Assembly (NCBI RefSeq): GCF_014205135.1
Contig: NZ_JACHMY010000001.1
Location: forward strand, 372,001 to 436,000
DNA from: Kribbella italica
GTDB taxonomy: Bacteria; Actinomycetota; Actinomycetes; Propionibacteriales; Kribbellaceae
Reading direction: 5' to 3'
DNA: 64,000 nt
Shown: in pieces, positions 9,215 through 20,476 of the stretch
How the letters are laid out: each line of letters begins with the position of its first letter
How positions within the stretch are numbered: position 1 is the first letter of the stretch
Position numbers and translations under genes: made by a program
The notes under the pieces: generated by a model
Databases searched by the model: none
What the model was told of the DNA's origin: nothing
Seen by the model: the letters and a program-made list of their open reading frames with translations, nothing else

Positions 9215-9676
9215 TCAGCGTACGGCGGACTCGGCCGTCGCCTTCAGGTTGACCAGGGTGGTGTGGATGCCGTGCTCGTTGCGCGGAGCGCGCTGGCCGA
9301 AGGCCAGCGCGAAGGCGCGGCGCAGAGGGCGCGGGCGGCGGTCGGTCCAGGACTCGGTAACCACGCACGTGCCGTCCGCGGCGGGGGCGAGCTCGTAGGA
9401 CCAGTCCGAGATGGGGACCGGGCCGAAGTGGATGTGGAAGGTGAAGCGCCGGTCCACCAGCGCTTCGGTGACGACTCCCTGCGTGAACCACCGAGCAGCG
9501 CCGACCCGGTTGTGCCCGATGAACCGGCTCCCGACAACGCCGTACGGCGCGCTCCCGCGCCAGGTGACCCGCGTGCACTCCGGCGACCACTCGCTCATCC
9601 GCGGGAGGTCGGTGATCAGGGCGTAGACGGCCGCGGGCGCCGTGGCGACCTGGATCGACTCGCTGTGGTCCGGCAT
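9215..9676 (-). CDS. SRPBCC (polyketide cyclase/dehydrase-like) family protein
   Basis: The product of about 153 residues has the SRPBCC (START-like) layout. It opens ESIQVATAPAAVYALITDLPRMSEWSPEC, the standard first strand and helix pair of this fold. It continues VGSRFIGHN, WSYELAPAADGTCVVTESW and a C-terminal helix with TLVNLKATAE. Such proteins bind hydrophobic ligands in a deep cavity; many in actinobacteria have no known substrate. The ATG at 9676 was chosen because it follows an AGGAG ribosome site; a longer frame to 9757 adds an unlikely hydrophobic leader. It is divergent from the subtilase gene. Function remains general. Confidence 0.82.
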   Translation of the reverse strand: MPDHSESIQVATAPAAVYALITDLPRMSEWSPECTRVTWRGSAPYGVVGSRFIGHNRVGAARWFTQGVVTEALVDRRFTFHIHFGPVPISDWSYELAPAADGTCVVTESWTDRRPRPLRRAFALAFGQRAPRNEHGIHTTLVNLKATAESAVR

Positions 9677-9903
9677 CGAAGCTCCTGGTGATCTGAAGAG
9701 GCAAGGCAAAAGAAACAGCAACAAGAACCCGGTACGACGGGCAAAAGCACCCGGCATCCCGTGACACGGCGCCGACCGAGCGTGACATCCACGCGGGCCA
9801 CCGGCATACTCAGGGCCCTCGTGGCGCCGTTGGGGACGGCCGCCACCTCGGCAACGAACCAGTAAGCCGACCAGCCAGCTCCGTCCAGCTCTGGAGGAAC
9901 TCC

Positions 9904-12894
9904 GTGCCAGCTTCTGCCCGCCGGCGTCTGACGGTGCTCACCGTCGCCGCCGTGAGCGCGACCGCTCTGGTCGCCACCGTCGTGAACCACGCGACCGCCT
10001 CCACCCCGACCCAAGCTGACCCGCAGGTCAAGGAGTCCTCGACCGGGGCGTACATCGTCCAGCTCGACGACTCCCCGGTCACCGAGTACGACGGCGACAT
10101 CGCCGGCCTGGCCGCGACCCGGGTGCTGCCCGGCGGCAAGCTGCTGCGTGAGGCGACCCCGGTGGTCAGCTACGTCGAGCACCTCGCCAGCGAGCGGACC
10201 CAGGTGCTCGACCAGGTCCCGGGTGTCGAGAAGCTGTACGACTACGACTACACGTACGCCGGGTTCTCGGCGCGGATGTCGCACGACGACGCGGTGCGGC
10301 TGGCCAAGACGTCCGGTGTGAAGAGCGTCGAGCCGAGCGAGCTGCAGCAGGCGGACACCGTCGACACCCCGCGGTACCTGGGCCTGTCCGGCAAGGGCGG
10401 CGCCTGGCAGCAGGCCGGTGGCGTCGACAAGGCCGGCGACGGCGTGATCGTCGGGGTGCTCGACTCCGGGTTCACCCCGGAGCGGCCGAGCTTCGCGCCG
10501 ATCAAGACGACCAAGGCCTCCGACGCGCTGGTCAAGAAGAAGTGGAAGGGCACCTGCCAGGTCGGCACGGAGGCTCCGGTGGCCTGCAACAACAAGGTGA
10601 TCGGCGCCCGCTACTTCGACGCCGGCATCGGCAACCGCCCGATCCCGGAGGAGTACCGCTCGCCGCGTGACTACGGCGGCCACGGCACCCACACCGCCAG
10701 TACGGCGGCCGGCAACCACGGCGTCGACATGAAGGTGCTCGACCGGGACTACGGCAAGGGGTCCGGCATCGCCCCGCACGCGCGGCTGGCGATCTACAAG
10801 GTGCTCTGGGCCGTCGACGCGGCCGGTGGCGGCAGCGGGACCGACGCCGACATCGTGGCCGGGATCGACGCGGCCGTCGCCGACGGCGTCGACGTACTCA
10901 ACTACTCGATCTCCGGCTCCGGGTCGACGTTCGTCAACGCGACCGGCCTGGCGTTCCTGCGGGCTGCGAAGGCCGGCGTGTTCGTCTCGACCAGCGCGGG
11001 CAACACCGGGCCGGGCGTCAGCACGGTCGGCAAGAACTACCCGTGGGTGACGACCGTTGCCAACGGCACCCATGACCGCGACGTCCAGACCACGGTCACC
11101 CTCGGCAACGGCAAGTCGTACACCGGCGCCGGTATCGCGAACGGTACGCCGAGCAAGCCGCTCGTCCTGGCCAAGGACGCCGGCCTCGACGGCGCGAACC
11201 AGACCAACCTCGTGCTCTGCATGCCCGGCACGCTCGACGCGGCCAAGGCGACCGGCAAGATCGTCGTCTGCGACCGCGGCGTCAGCGACCGGGTCGACAA
11301 GAGCCGCCAGGTCAAGGCCGCGGGCGGCGTCGGGATGATCCTGGTCAACCCGACCGCGAACACGCTCGACTCCGACCTGCACTCGGTCCCGACGGTCCAC
11401 CTGGACAACGTGGTCGGCCCGGAGGTCAAGGCGTACGCCGCGACCGCGAACCCGACCGCCACGATCGCCGCCGCGAAGACCGTGCGCGTCAACGCGCCGA
11501 AGGTCGCCAGCTCGTCGAGCCGCGGCCCGTCCCTGGCCGGCAACGGTGACCTGCTCAAGCCGGACGTGATGGCGCCGGGCACCAACGTGCTCGCGGCAAC
11601 GAGTCAGTTCGCGGCCGCCGGTGGCGAGTACGCCTTCATGAGCGGTACGTCGATGGCCGCGCCGCACCTTGCCGGCGCCGCCGCCGTACTGAAGGGCCGG
11701 TACCCGACCTGGTCGCCGATGGCGATCAAGTCGGCCCTGCTGACCACCGCCACGTCGCTGAACGCCGAGGGCGGGCCGATCCAGAACGACGCCGGCTCGC
11801 CGGGCAACCCGTTCGGGTACGGCGCCGGCCTGATGCAGCCGAAGAAGGCGATGGATCCGGGCCTGGTCTACGACTCGTCGTACGACGACTGGGCGCGGTT
11901 CGTCTGCGGGTCCGGGCAGGTCGGCGCGACGCACGAGCTGTGCGCCAAGGGCAAGATCGACCCGAGCGACCTGAACTACCCGACGATCGCGATCGGCGAC
12001 CTGGCCGGCAAGCAGACCGTCAAGCGGACCGTGAAGAACGTCGGCAAGCTGCCCGAGGTGTACTTCCCGAAGGTGGAGGGCCTGGCCGGCTTCAAGGTGA
12101 CCGTGACGCCGAAGCTGCTGGTCCTGCTGCCGGGCGCCAGTGCGTCGTACCGGGTGACCTTCGAGAACAACGGCGCTCTGCTGGAGCAGTACTCGTTCGG
12201 CAAGCTCAACCTGCGCTCCGCGCGGCACGTGGTCAGCAGCACGCTCGCGGTCCGGCCGCTGACCGTCAAGGCGCCGGTCCAGGTCAACGGCACGGGCACC
12301 ACCGGGTCCGTCCCGGTCCCGCTCACCTCCGGGTACGCCGGGACGCTGCAGACCTCCGCGGTCGGCCTGGCCGCGGCGGGCGTCAACGAGGCGGCCCTGA
12401 AGAACCCGGGCGGGGTGTCGTTCCCGACCGCGAACCCGGCGGCCAACGAGCACGTCGCCAAGTTCACCGTGAACGTCCCGGCCGGGACGAAGTACGCCCG
12501 GTTCTCCACCTTCGACGCCGACTACCCGGCCGGCACGGACCTCGACGTGTTCGTCTACAAGGCCGGTACGACGGCAGTGCTCGGCAGCAGCACCGGCGGC
12601 TCGGCCGAGGAAGAGGTGAACCTGCCTGCTCCGGCCGGTGGTTCGTACGACGTGTACGTCGACCTGTTCGCCGGTGCTGACGAGCAGGGCGTCAAGCTCA
12701 ACCACTGGGAGCTGCAGACCCCGGCAGGCAACCTCACCGCGACTCCTGCCAGCCAGCAAGTCCAGGTGGCAGGCCAGGCGACTGTGACTGCCGCCTGGTC
12801 CGGCCTGACCGCCGGCACGAGGTACCTGGGTCTGCTGTCGTACACCGACGGTGCGGCCGGGTCCGGCTCGACGGTGGTCCGCGTCGACAGCTGA
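9904..12894 (+). CDS. Secreted subtilisin-like serine protease (S8), multi-domain
   Basis: The 996-residue exported protease hydrolyses peptide bonds outside the cell. A signal peptide (RRR followed by a hydrophobic run, residues 7-30) precedes an inhibitor I9 propeptide (about 48-150: AYIVQLDDSPVTEY..). The catalytic triad is Asp187 (GVLDSGF), His260 (GGHGTHTAS) and Ser583 (SGTSMAAPH), with oxyanion Asn367 (SAGNTGP). A PA-type insert covers about 430-520 (GKIVVCDRG, GGVGMILVN), as in the plant/actinobacterial S8 group. Downstream are a fibronectin-III-like domain (about 650-760) and a C-terminal beta domain (about 850-990) with DADYPAGTDLDVFV resembling a pre-peptidase domain. The GTG start at 9904 follows GGAGG at good spacing. 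It looks intact and monocistronic. Confidence 0.95.
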   Translation: MPASARRRLTVLTVAAVSATALVATVVNHATASTPTQADPQVKESSTGAYIVQLDDSPVTEYDGDIAGLAATRVLPGGKLLREATPVVSYVEHLASERTQVLDQVPGVEKLYDYDYTYAGFSARMSHDDAVRLAKTSGVKSVEPSELQQADTVDTPRYLGLSGKGGAWQQAGGVDKAGDGVIVGVLDSGFTPERPSFAPIKTTKASDALVKKKWKGTCQVGTEAPVACNNKVIGARYFDAGIGNRPIPEEYRSPRDYGGHGTHTASTAAGNHGVDMKVLDRDYGKGSGIAPHARLAIYKVLWAVDAAGGGSGTDADIVAGIDAAVADGVDVLNYSISGSGSTFVNATGLAFLRAAKAGVFVSTSAGNTGPGVSTVGKNYPWVTTVANGTHDRDVQTTVTLGNGKSYTGAGIANGTPSKPLVLAKDAGLDGANQTNLVLCMPGTLDAAKATGKIVVCDRGVSDRVDKSRQVKAAGGVGMILVNPTANTLDSDLHSVPTVHLDNVVGPEVKAYAATANPTATIAAAKTVRVNAPKVASSSSRGPSLAGNGDLLKPDVMAPGTNVLAATSQFAAAGGEYAFMSGTSMAAPHLAGAAAVLKGRYPTWSPMAIKSALLTTATSLNAEGGPIQNDAGSPGNPFGYGAGLMQPKKAMDPGLVYDSSYDDWARFVCGSGQVGATHELCAKGKIDPSDLNYPTIAIGDLAGKQTVKRTVKNVGKLPEVYFPKVEGLAGFKVTVTPKLLVLLPGASASYRVTFENNGALLEQYSFGKLNLRSARHVVSSTLAVRPLTVKAPVQVNGTGTTGSVPVPLTSGYAGTLQTSAVGLAAAGVNEAALKNPGGVSFPTANPAANEHVAKFTVNVPAGTKYARFSTFDADYPAGTDLDVFVYKAGTTAVLGSSTGGSAEEEVNLPAPAGGSYDVYVDLFAGADEQGVKLNHWELQTPAGNLTATPASQQVQVAGQATVTAAWSGLTAGTRYLGLLSYTDGAAGSGSTVVRVDS

Positions 12895-12901
12895 GCTGCA
12901 C

Positions 12902-12940
12902 GACGAGGGGCCCCACGCACGAAGCGTGGGGCCCCTCGTC
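12902..12940. terminator. Bidirectional terminator between subtilase and sigma-factor operon
   Basis: A 17-bp perfect inverted repeat, GACGAGGGGCCCCACGC (12902-12918) and its complement (12924-12940), with a 5-base loop, lies between two convergent genes. It is 7 bases after the subtilase stop and 6 bases after the stop of the opposing gene. Confidence 0.9.
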
Positions 12941-12945
12941 CTGTA

Positions 12946-14190
12946 CTACGGCTGAATCAGCCGAAGGAGTCCGCGCTTCGGGATCTTCAGCGCCTCCTGG
13001 CAGGCACCGGTCCCGAGATCGCACCGGTAGACCTCGCCGCCGCCCTCCGGGACGAGCCGGCCGGCGTTCGGAACAGGGGTGCGGCTGCTCGGGTTCGGTG
13101 TGAGCGCGCCCGACGGAGGTGGCGTCAGGCCCCGTCGCGGCTCGCCGCCGAGCATCCGGTGCCCGAACTCGACGAGCACGTGCCCACTACCGTCGGAGGC
13201 CGTCGAGGCCAGCATCTCCAGCGGGCCGGGAAGCTGCAGCTTCGTCTTGCGACCGGTGGCGACGTCGACGACGAGGTTCTGGTCGACGTCGAGAATCGTG
13301 GAGCCGTCGGCGGAGAAGTCCGGGTAGATGGCGCGACCGCCGGTGCCGCAGTGCTCACGGTCGACCACCAGTCCGGAGCCGGCCAACCGGGCCGCCTGGA
13401 TGCACCAGGCCCCCTGCTTCACCCGGGTCACCAGCATGACCCGGTCGGCGTTCGGCGGTGCGATCAGTCTCAGGTCGAAGCCCCGGACGGAGAGCTGGAT
13501 CAGCCGGCCGGTCGACGGCTGCCACACCAGCGGCTGGGCGCCGACCTTGTAGTCCTGGGCGAACCAGATGCCGTTCTTGTTCCAGCCGTACACGATGGAG
13601 GTCTGGTGCGGAACCATCACCGCGGCGACCTGGCGGCCGGAGGCCACGTCGTACGTGGCGATCCGGGTCTTGCCGCCACCGAGTGGCTCGGCCGTGGCCA
13701 GCTGCCGGCGATCGGGCGAGACGGCCAGGTAGTTGGTGTCCTTCGGTCCGAACGCGCGGAACGTGCCGTCGGGTCGCAGGACACCGATCCGCTGGGCGTT
13801 GCCTCCGCCGGTCCGCGGCACCGACACCGTGCCGGCCCAGCCTCCGTCGACCCGGGAGGACAGGGAGAAGACGTCGTTCGGGACCTGTACGGCGGTCTTC
13901 CCGTCGTGCAACGTCTTCGTGCCGCTGCCCTCGGAGTCGAGAATCGAGAGGGTGTAGGGGACCGCGAGAGCCGGCGCGGGCTTGGCCGGGTCGGTCTTGT
14001 CACCGAGGCGGGTGAGGAAGGGCACGGTCAGAACGAGGATCGCGCCGATGGCGGCCGCGGCCAGCACGACCGGCCAGAGGTGCCGCTTCCTGGCAGCGGC
14101 CTCGTCGAGGCCAGGAGGCTCGGCGCCGTCCGGAACCGTGGCGGCCTTGGTGTGCAGGTAATCGCGGAGGCGGGTCTCGGTGTCGTTCAT
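12946..14190 (-). CDS. Membrane-anchored anti-sigma-like protein with extracytoplasmic beta-propeller-like domain
   Basis: The 414-residue product has a short N-terminal cytoplasmic part (about 1-37), one membrane segment (about 38-59) and a long outer domain. The outer domain has repeated strands of the type IGVLRPDGTFRAFG, YLAVSPDRRQLATAEP, IATYDVASGRQVAAV and PDFSADGSTILDV, as in WD40/TolB-like propellers. A Pro/Thr/Ser-rich linker lies near residues 355-375. It overlaps the upstream ECF sigma gene by one base (TGATG), so the two are almost certainly translated together, and it may restrain that sigma factor. No zinc anti-sigma motif was seen, so the role comes from context. A paralogous pair lies at 15.7-17.5 kb. 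Confidence 0.75.
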   Translation of the reverse strand: MNDTETRLRDYLHTKAATVPDGAEPPGLDEAAARKRHLWPVVLAAAAIGAILVLTVPFLTRLGDKTDPAKPAPALAVPYTLSILDSEGSGTKTLHDGKTAVQVPNDVFSLSSRVDGGWAGTVSVPRTGGGNAQRIGVLRPDGTFRAFGPKDTNYLAVSPDRRQLATAEPLGGGKTRIATYDVASGRQVAAVMVPHQTSIVYGWNKNGIWFAQDYKVGAQPLVWQPSTGRLIQLSVRGFDLRLIAPPNADRVMLVTRVKQGAWCIQAARLAGSGLVVDREHCGTGGRAIYPDFSADGSTILDVDQNLVVDVATGRKTKLQLPGPLEMLASTASDGSGHVLVEFGHRMLGGEPRRGLTPPPSGALTPNPSSRTPVPNAGRLVPEGGGEVYRCDLGTGACQEALKIPKRGLLRLIQP

Positions 14191-14720
14191 CAGGAGTCCT
14201 TCAGGTGCTGGGTCAGGAGGGCGAGGCCTCGCGACGCGGTGGCGCGTGCGGTCGACTCGTTGATCCCGAGGGTCTGGGCGATCTCGGCGTGCGGGAGGTC
14301 GAGGTAGTAGCGCAGGACGAGCACTTCACGGGTACGCCGAGGGAGTTTGCTCAGCGCCCGCTGCACCTCCTGGCGCTCCTCGCTGAGCACCACCTCGCTC
14401 TCGGCCGATGCGCCGGGCCGGTCGAGAGGGGGTGCGTAGAGCCGGGCCACGCGGCGCCGGCGTAGTGCGGATCGGCTGCGGTTGAGCACCGTCGTACGGA
14501 GGTAGCCGAGGGCTTTGCCGGAGTCGTCGAGTGGCCAGCGCCGGTACAGCTCGGCGAAGGCTTCCTGGACCAGGTCCTCGGCGTGCTGACGGTCGTCGAC
14601 CATCAGCACCGCCAGTCGGACCAGACCGACCCAGTGCTCCCGGTACAGCCGGGTCACGGCGGCCGGTGCGTCGTCAGGCACCGGTACGGCGGCGCCGATA
14701 CTCACCATTGGATTCGTCAC
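14190..14720 (-). CDS. ECF RNA polymerase sigma factor, SigE family
   Basis: The 176-residue sigma factor has region 2 (RLYREHWVGLVRLAVLMV, then QHAEDLVQEAFAELYRRW) and region 4 (LPRRTREVLVLRYYLDLPHAEIAQTLGINESTARATASRGLALL, a helix-turn-helix). Length and the LRTTVLNRSRSALRRRR linker fit the actinobacterial SigE-type ECF group. The start is a GTG in GTGACGAA, the same start context as its paralogue at 17506; an ATG four codons on is possible. It leads a two-gene operon with the membrane anti-sigma-like protein. The inducing signal is not visible. Confidence 0.93.
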   Translation of the reverse strand: MTNPMVSIGAAVPVPDDAPAAVTRLYREHWVGLVRLAVLMVDDRQHAEDLVQEAFAELYRRWPLDDSGKALGYLRTTVLNRSRSALRRRRVARLYAPPLDRPGASAESEVVLSEERQEVQRALSKLPRRTREVLVLRYYLDLPHAEIAQTLGINESTARATASRGLALLTQHLKDS

Positions 14721-14762
14721 ACCCGTCTAGACGCCCGGTGAGTCAGAACGCTGCATCAGGTG

Positions 14763-15662
14763 TCAGCCGAGTCGTTCGCGCAGCCAGTCGAAGTGGACCT
14801 GCGCGGTCTCGTACTGCCAGGGCCGCATGGTCGGGATGCTCGGCTGGGGCGGCTGGGTGCTGCCCCACAGGTACCCGGCGCAGAGCCCGGCGATCAGGCC
14901 GTTCACCCCCGGCTCGTCCGGGAGGTCCGGCAGGTCCACCGACTCGTACATGTCGCCGCACAGGATGACCGTGTCCGTCCAGACCGGTGCGATCGAGGCG
15001 TGGGCCCAGTCGACGAAGACGACCCGGTCCTCGGTGAGCAGGAGGTTGTCGGCCCGCAGGTCCCAGTGCGCCAGGGCACTGCCCTTCGAGAGCTCGTCCA
15101 GCCCGGTCTGGGCCAGTTCGGCGAACTCCTGCTCGCGGCCGGCTGCCCAGTCCGGTACGGCGACGCCGTCGGCGATCACCTTCTCCCACCGGCTCAGGAA
15201 GCCCTGACTGCGCTCAGCCGCGACCGGGGCCTCCGACCAGGGCGCCGGGTCCAGCGACTCGGACAGGTCGGCCAGCGCGTCGAGCACCCGGGAAGCGTCG
15301 TGCTGGTGCCACGGGTGCGGCGGCACGTAGCCGGAGATGTCCTCCAGCAGGATCCCGACCCAGTCGCCGTCGTCGTACACGCCGTACAGGCCGGGGGTCT
15401 GCGGCAGCGGGCCGATCGCCTGCATGGCGGTGATCTCGTTGCGGATCAGGTCGGGGGTGCCCGGGTTGAGCTCGGGGCCGACCGCCTTGACGAACGCACG
15501 CCGGCCCGAGGCCGTCACCAACCGCGCCGCGACGCCCGGCGAGAACCCGCCCAGCTGCGTGGAGGCCGAGACGACCGAGGCACCGAGCGAGCGCTCGACC
15601 CACGCGCGCACCCGGGCAGGAGCCTGTTCGTAGGCCAAGCGGGTCCCCAGTGCGTGCGCCAT
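14763..15662 (-). CDS. Aminoglycoside phosphotransferase (APH)-fold kinase
   Basis: The 299-residue protein has the APH/choline-kinase fold. It shows AFVKAV (ATP-binding Lys strand), RNEITAMQAIG (Glu of the helix), the catalytic loop AHWDLRADNLLL (Asp and Asn) and the metal-binding VVFVDWAHASI. Substrate is unknown: members phosphorylate aminoglycosides, other small molecules or sugars, and many actinobacterial copies are not resistance genes. It stands between two paralogous sigma/anti-sigma-like operons, all on the minus strand, separated from the upstream one by a hairpin. The ATG at 15662 gives normal length. No signal peptide, so cytoplasmic. Confidence 0.85.
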   Translation of the reverse strand: MAHALGTRLAYEQAPARVRAWVERSLGASVVSASTQLGGFSPGVAARLVTASGRRAFVKAVGPELNPGTPDLIRNEITAMQAIGPLPQTPGLYGVYDDGDWVGILLEDISGYVPPHPWHQHDASRVLDALADLSESLDPAPWSEAPVAAERSQGFLSRWEKVIADGVAVPDWAAGREQEFAELAQTGLDELSKGSALAHWDLRADNLLLTEDRVVFVDWAHASIAPVWTDTVILCGDMYESVDLPDLPDEPGVNGLIAGLCAGYLWGSTQPPQPSIPTMRPWQYETAQVHFDWLRERLG

Positions 15663-15704
15663 GCCTACTGAGGGTAGATGGTCGGTCCAGCCACTGGCGG
15701 CCGG

Positions 15705-15740
15705 TTTTCCACCGGCCGGACAGTAGCCCGGCCGGTGGAA
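15705..15740 (-). terminator. Hairpin after the second anti-sigma-like gene
   Basis: TTCCACCGGCCGG and its complement form a 13-bp stem around an 8-base loop (plus TTTTCCACCGGCCGG from 15705 and CCGGCCGGTGGAA to 15740). It starts 4 bases after the stop of the gene ending at 15744 and precedes the APH-fold gene. The U tract is short. Confidence 0.75.
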
Positions 15741-15743
15741 GGG

Positions 15744-16964
15744 TCAGGGGCGCCCGATGCCAGGCCCCGGCAGCCCGCCTTGCCGTGGGCCGTCCTGGAT
15801 GCGTTCGCAGGACCCGTTGACGACGTCGCACCTCAACGTGATGTCGCGGTTGGTTCCCAGCCCCATCTGGCCGATCAGGTGGGTGTCGTCCTCCCACACG
15901 CCCGGGTAATCCGCATGGAGCAGCCGCGGCGACAGCTGCAGACGCGTCTTGGCCCCGGTGTCGACCACCACTGCCCCGACCGTGGCTCCCTCGGCCACCA
16001 GGATCTTCCCGTCCGGTGACAGCACCGCGGTGCTGCTGCCGCACTGCTCCCGCAGAGTCCTCAGCCGCGTGCCGTCCAGTTCGGCGACCCGCACGCACGG
16101 TCCAGGCCCCTGACCGTCCTCGCCGGTCTGCGCCGGTTCACTGAGCAGGATCCGATCGGTCGTCCGGTACGCCGTCAGCCGGCGCCCCTCGGTGTCCACC
16201 GGTACCGGCTCCGAGCCCGGCTTCCAGACCCGGGTCTGGGTGCGTTCACCCCGTGGCATGAACCAGATCCCGGCACCGTTCCAGCCCAGCACCTCGGCCT
16301 CCAGGTCGGTCGGCCACGACGCCGTCTCCTTGCCGGTGGCAACGTTCCGGACGGCGACCCGGGCCTGGCCGTCCCCGGTCGGCGCGACGAAGGCGACCTC
16401 GGACCGGTCCGGCGACAGGCCCATGCCGTCGCCGGACACCGCGCCGAACGAGTTGAACGCGCCGGAGGTGTCCAATCGCCCGATCACGAGCTCACCGCCG
16501 GGGCCGTAGCGCTGCCGGCCGATGATCCACCCGCAGTCGACCCGGCCGAGGCCGAAGTAGGTGTAGCCGGTCTCGACCGGCGTGCGGACGCCGTTGTCCT
16601 CGAGATAGCCCCCCGTCCCCTCGCGGTTCGGGGCCATCGTGAACGGCACCCGGGGCGGTGCGCCGAACGGCATCCGGTCGACCTCCGGCGTGGCCGGCTT
16701 GGTGCCGTTGACCTGCGAGTACTCCAACGGCTCGACGGCGGGAGGCGTCGCGCAGCTGCCGGTGGTGACCTGGGGGTCGTGGTTCCGGGAGAGAGCCACC
16801 GGTACGGCGACCGCCGCGACCACGGCCGCCGCGGCGAGCGCGACCACGAGCACCGGCCGCGTACGCCGTACGGGAGTGTTCACGATCTCAGCTGGCACCG
16901 CGTCGTCAGGCACGGTCCGGGCGGCGGAGTCGAGCGCGTCGGTCAGACGCTGGTCGAGATTCAC
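15744..16964 (-). CDS. Membrane-anchored anti-sigma-like protein, paralogue of the 12946-14190 gene
   Basis: The 406-residue product has a cytoplasmic N-terminus, one membrane segment (about 37-58) and an outer domain of repeated strands ([42 protein letters not shown]). This resembles the propeller-like domain of the other anti-sigma-like protein. Cysteine pairs ([31 protein letters not shown]) suggest disulfides outside the cell. The GTG start at 16964 overlaps the sigma stop (GTGA), and the frame is open further upstream only because it runs beneath the sigma gene. Role in restraining the sigma factor is inferred from the pairing; no zinc-binding anti-sigma motif is present. Confidence 0.75.
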   Translation of the reverse strand: MNLDQRLTDALDSAARTVPDDAVPAEIVNTPVRRTRPVLVVALAAAAVVAAVAVPVALSRNHDPQVTTGSCATPPAVEPLEYSQVNGTKPATPEVDRMPFGAPPRVPFTMAPNREGTGGYLEDNGVRTPVETGYTYFGLGRVDCGWIIGRQRYGPGGELVIGRLDTSGAFNSFGAVSGDGMGLSPDRSEVAFVAPTGDGQARVAVRNVATGKETASWPTDLEAEVLGWNGAGIWFMPRGERTQTRVWKPGSEPVPVDTEGRRLTAYRTTDRILLSEPAQTGEDGQGPGPCVRVAELDGTRLRTLREQCGSSTAVLSPDGKILVAEGATVGAVVVDTGAKTRLQLSPRLLHADYPGVWEDDTHLIGQMGLGTNRDITLRCDVVNGSCERIQDGPRQGGLPGPGIGRP

Positions 16965-17506
16965 CGGTCCTCCTTCAGCTTCGCGCCCAGGGCCTTCAGC
17001 GCCCGGGAGATGGTCGAACGGACCGAGACCTCGGTGATGCCGAGCGTCAGGGCGATGTCGGCGTCGGACAGGTGCAGGTAGAACCGCATCACCAGCACTT
17101 CTCGCCGACGGGCCGGCAGCGTCGCCAGCGCGGCCAGCACCTCGCGCCGGTCCTCGCCGAGCATCGCCTGGCTCTCGGCGGACCAGACCGGCGGATCGAC
17201 GGGCGGCCGGTGCAGTACGGCGAGCTTGCGGCGGCGCAGGACCGAGCGGCTGGTGTTCAGCACCGCCGACCGCAGGTAGGCCTCCACCCGGGTGCCGTCC
17301 TTGATCTTGTCCCAGCGCCGGTAGACGGCCGTGAAGGACTCCTGCACGGCGTCCTCGGCCGAGGCACGGTCGCCCAGCATCAGCAGGGCGAGCCGGACCA
17401 TCCCGGCCCACTGTTCCTCGTAGAGCCGGGTGATCGCGGACTCACGCTCCGCGACGGGCGGCGGGTGAGTCCGGGAGCGGCCCAGGCTCAGCATCATGTT
17501 CGTCAC
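16961..17506 (-). CDS. ECF RNA polymerase sigma factor, SigE family (paralogue)
   Basis: This 181-residue sigma factor has region 2 ([38 protein letters not shown]) and region 4 ([44 protein letters not shown]). It aligns closely with the sigma factor at 14190-14720, including the [24 protein letters not shown] linker. The GTG at 17506 lies in the same GTGACGAA context as the paralogue and is preferred over an upstream in-frame start at 17527; ATGs at 17497/17494 are alternatives. It is followed by the overlapping anti-sigma-like gene and is divergent from lepA with only about 65 bases between starts. Confidence 0.92.
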   Translation of the reverse strand: MTNMMLSLGRSRTHPPPVAERESAITRLYEEQWAGMVRLALLMLGDRASAEDAVQESFTAVYRRWDKIKDGTRVEAYLRSAVLNTSRSVLRRRKLAVLHRPPVDPPVWSAESQAMLGEDRREVLAALATLPARRREVLVMRFYLHLSDADIALTLGITEVSVRSTISRALKALGAKLKEDR

Positions 17507-17572
17507 GGTAGAGAGACACCGGTCCACGCCGTTTGTTGCACGGCCGGACGCTTCGATGCGGAAAGGGCTGGC

Positions 17573-19519
<1,947 letters not shown>

Positions 19520-20434
19520 GTGCCGGCGTTCGAGATCCCGGCCGGGTTCCTCGTCGTCGGGTCGCGCGGCCTGGACTGGGTCGCGTACCTGGACGGGCTG
19601 CCGCGGCTGGTCGACGAGCTGCTCGGCGAGTGGGAGCTGACCGTCGACGGGCCGGCTTGGCACGGGGAATGCGCGGTCGTCGCACCGGTGCTGACGCGGG
19701 CCGGCGAGGCGGCGGTGCTGAAGGTGCAGTTCCCGCACTGGGAGGCCGAGACCGAGCACCTCGCGCTGCAGGCCTGGGGCGGGCGCGGCGCGGTGCGGTT
19801 GCTGCGGGCGGACCCGCGGCGGTTCGCGCTGCTGCTCGAGCGGTTGTCGCCGCGGGACCTGACGACGGTCGACGACCGGGAGGCCTGCGAGCTCATCGGT
19901 ACGGCGTACTCGAGGCTGCATGTCGCCGCCGGGCCGCAGTACCGGACGCTGTCGGGCGAGCTGAAGCGGTGGATGGAGGAGTTCCGCGCGATGCCCGCGT
20001 CGGCGCCGGTCCCACGCCGGTACGTCGAGCAGGCGATCTCGCTGGGCACGGACTTCGCGGCCGACCCCGGGACCGACGGCCGGCTGATCCACAGCGACCT
20101 GCACTACGAGAACGTGCTCGCCGGCGAGCGTGAACCCTGGCTGGTCATCGACCCCAAGCCGCTCTCGGGCGACCCCGGCTACGAGGTCGCGCCCTTGCTC
20201 TGGAACCGCTGGGACGAGGTCGTGGCCACCGGTGACATCCGCTTCCGGGTCCGCTCCCGCTTCTACACCGCCATCGACGCCGCCGGCCTCGACGAGGACC
20301 GCGCCCGCGACTGGGTGATCGTCCGCCAGATGCTCAACGTCCTGTGGACCCTCAAGGACGCCGGCGCCGACCAGTCCCTCCCGCAGGACTGGCTGACCCG
20401 CAACATCGCGATCGTGAAGGCGATCCAGGACTAG
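19520..20434 (+). CDS. Aminoglycoside/hydroxyurea antibiotic resistance kinase-like protein
   Basis: The 304-residue protein matches the streptomycin/hydroxyurea kinase type. It has CAVVAPVLTRAGEAAVLKVQFPHWEAE (ATP-binding Lys and Glu), VRLLRADPRRFALLLERL, then LIHSDLHYENVLAG (catalytic loop) and WLVIDPKPLSGDPGYEVAPLLWN (metal-binding DPK). Typical members phosphorylate streptomycin at O-6, but this group is widespread in actinobacteria and resistance cannot be read from sequence. The GTG start touches the lepA TAG stop (no gap), so it is probably co-transcribed and coupled with lepA. Cytoplasmic; all motifs intact. Confidence 0.85.
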   Translation: MPAFEIPAGFLVVGSRGLDWVAYLDGLPRLVDELLGEWELTVDGPAWHGECAVVAPVLTRAGEAAVLKVQFPHWEAETEHLALQAWGGRGAVRLLRADPRRFALLLERLSPRDLTTVDDREACELIGTAYSRLHVAAGPQYRTLSGELKRWMEEFRAMPASAPVPRRYVEQAISLGTDFAADPGTDGRLIHSDLHYENVLAGEREPWLVIDPKPLSGDPGYEVAPLLWNRWDEVVATGDIRFRVRSRFYTAIDAAGLDEDRARDWVIVRQMLNVLWTLKDAGADQSLPQDWLTRNIAIVKAIQD

Positions 20435-20476
20435 AAACCGGTGGAGCCTCGGGCCGCGGCGGGGGAGGATGCGGGG

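Noticed and set aside
9616..12759. Open frame of 1047 codons on the minus strand under the subtilase
   Set aside because: The plus strand encodes a complete S8 protease with triad, signal peptide and ribosome site; the minus product is Arg/Val/Gly-rich shadow sequence.
14763..15662. Calling the APH-fold kinase an aminoglycoside resistance gene
   Set aside because: The fold is clear but resistance specificity cannot be read from sequence, and the location between sigma operons does not support it.
17072..17572. Longer LepA starting at 17072
   Set aside because: The extra 167 codons overlap the sigma-factor gene on the other strand and have no similarity to LepA; GTG 17573 has a ribosome site.
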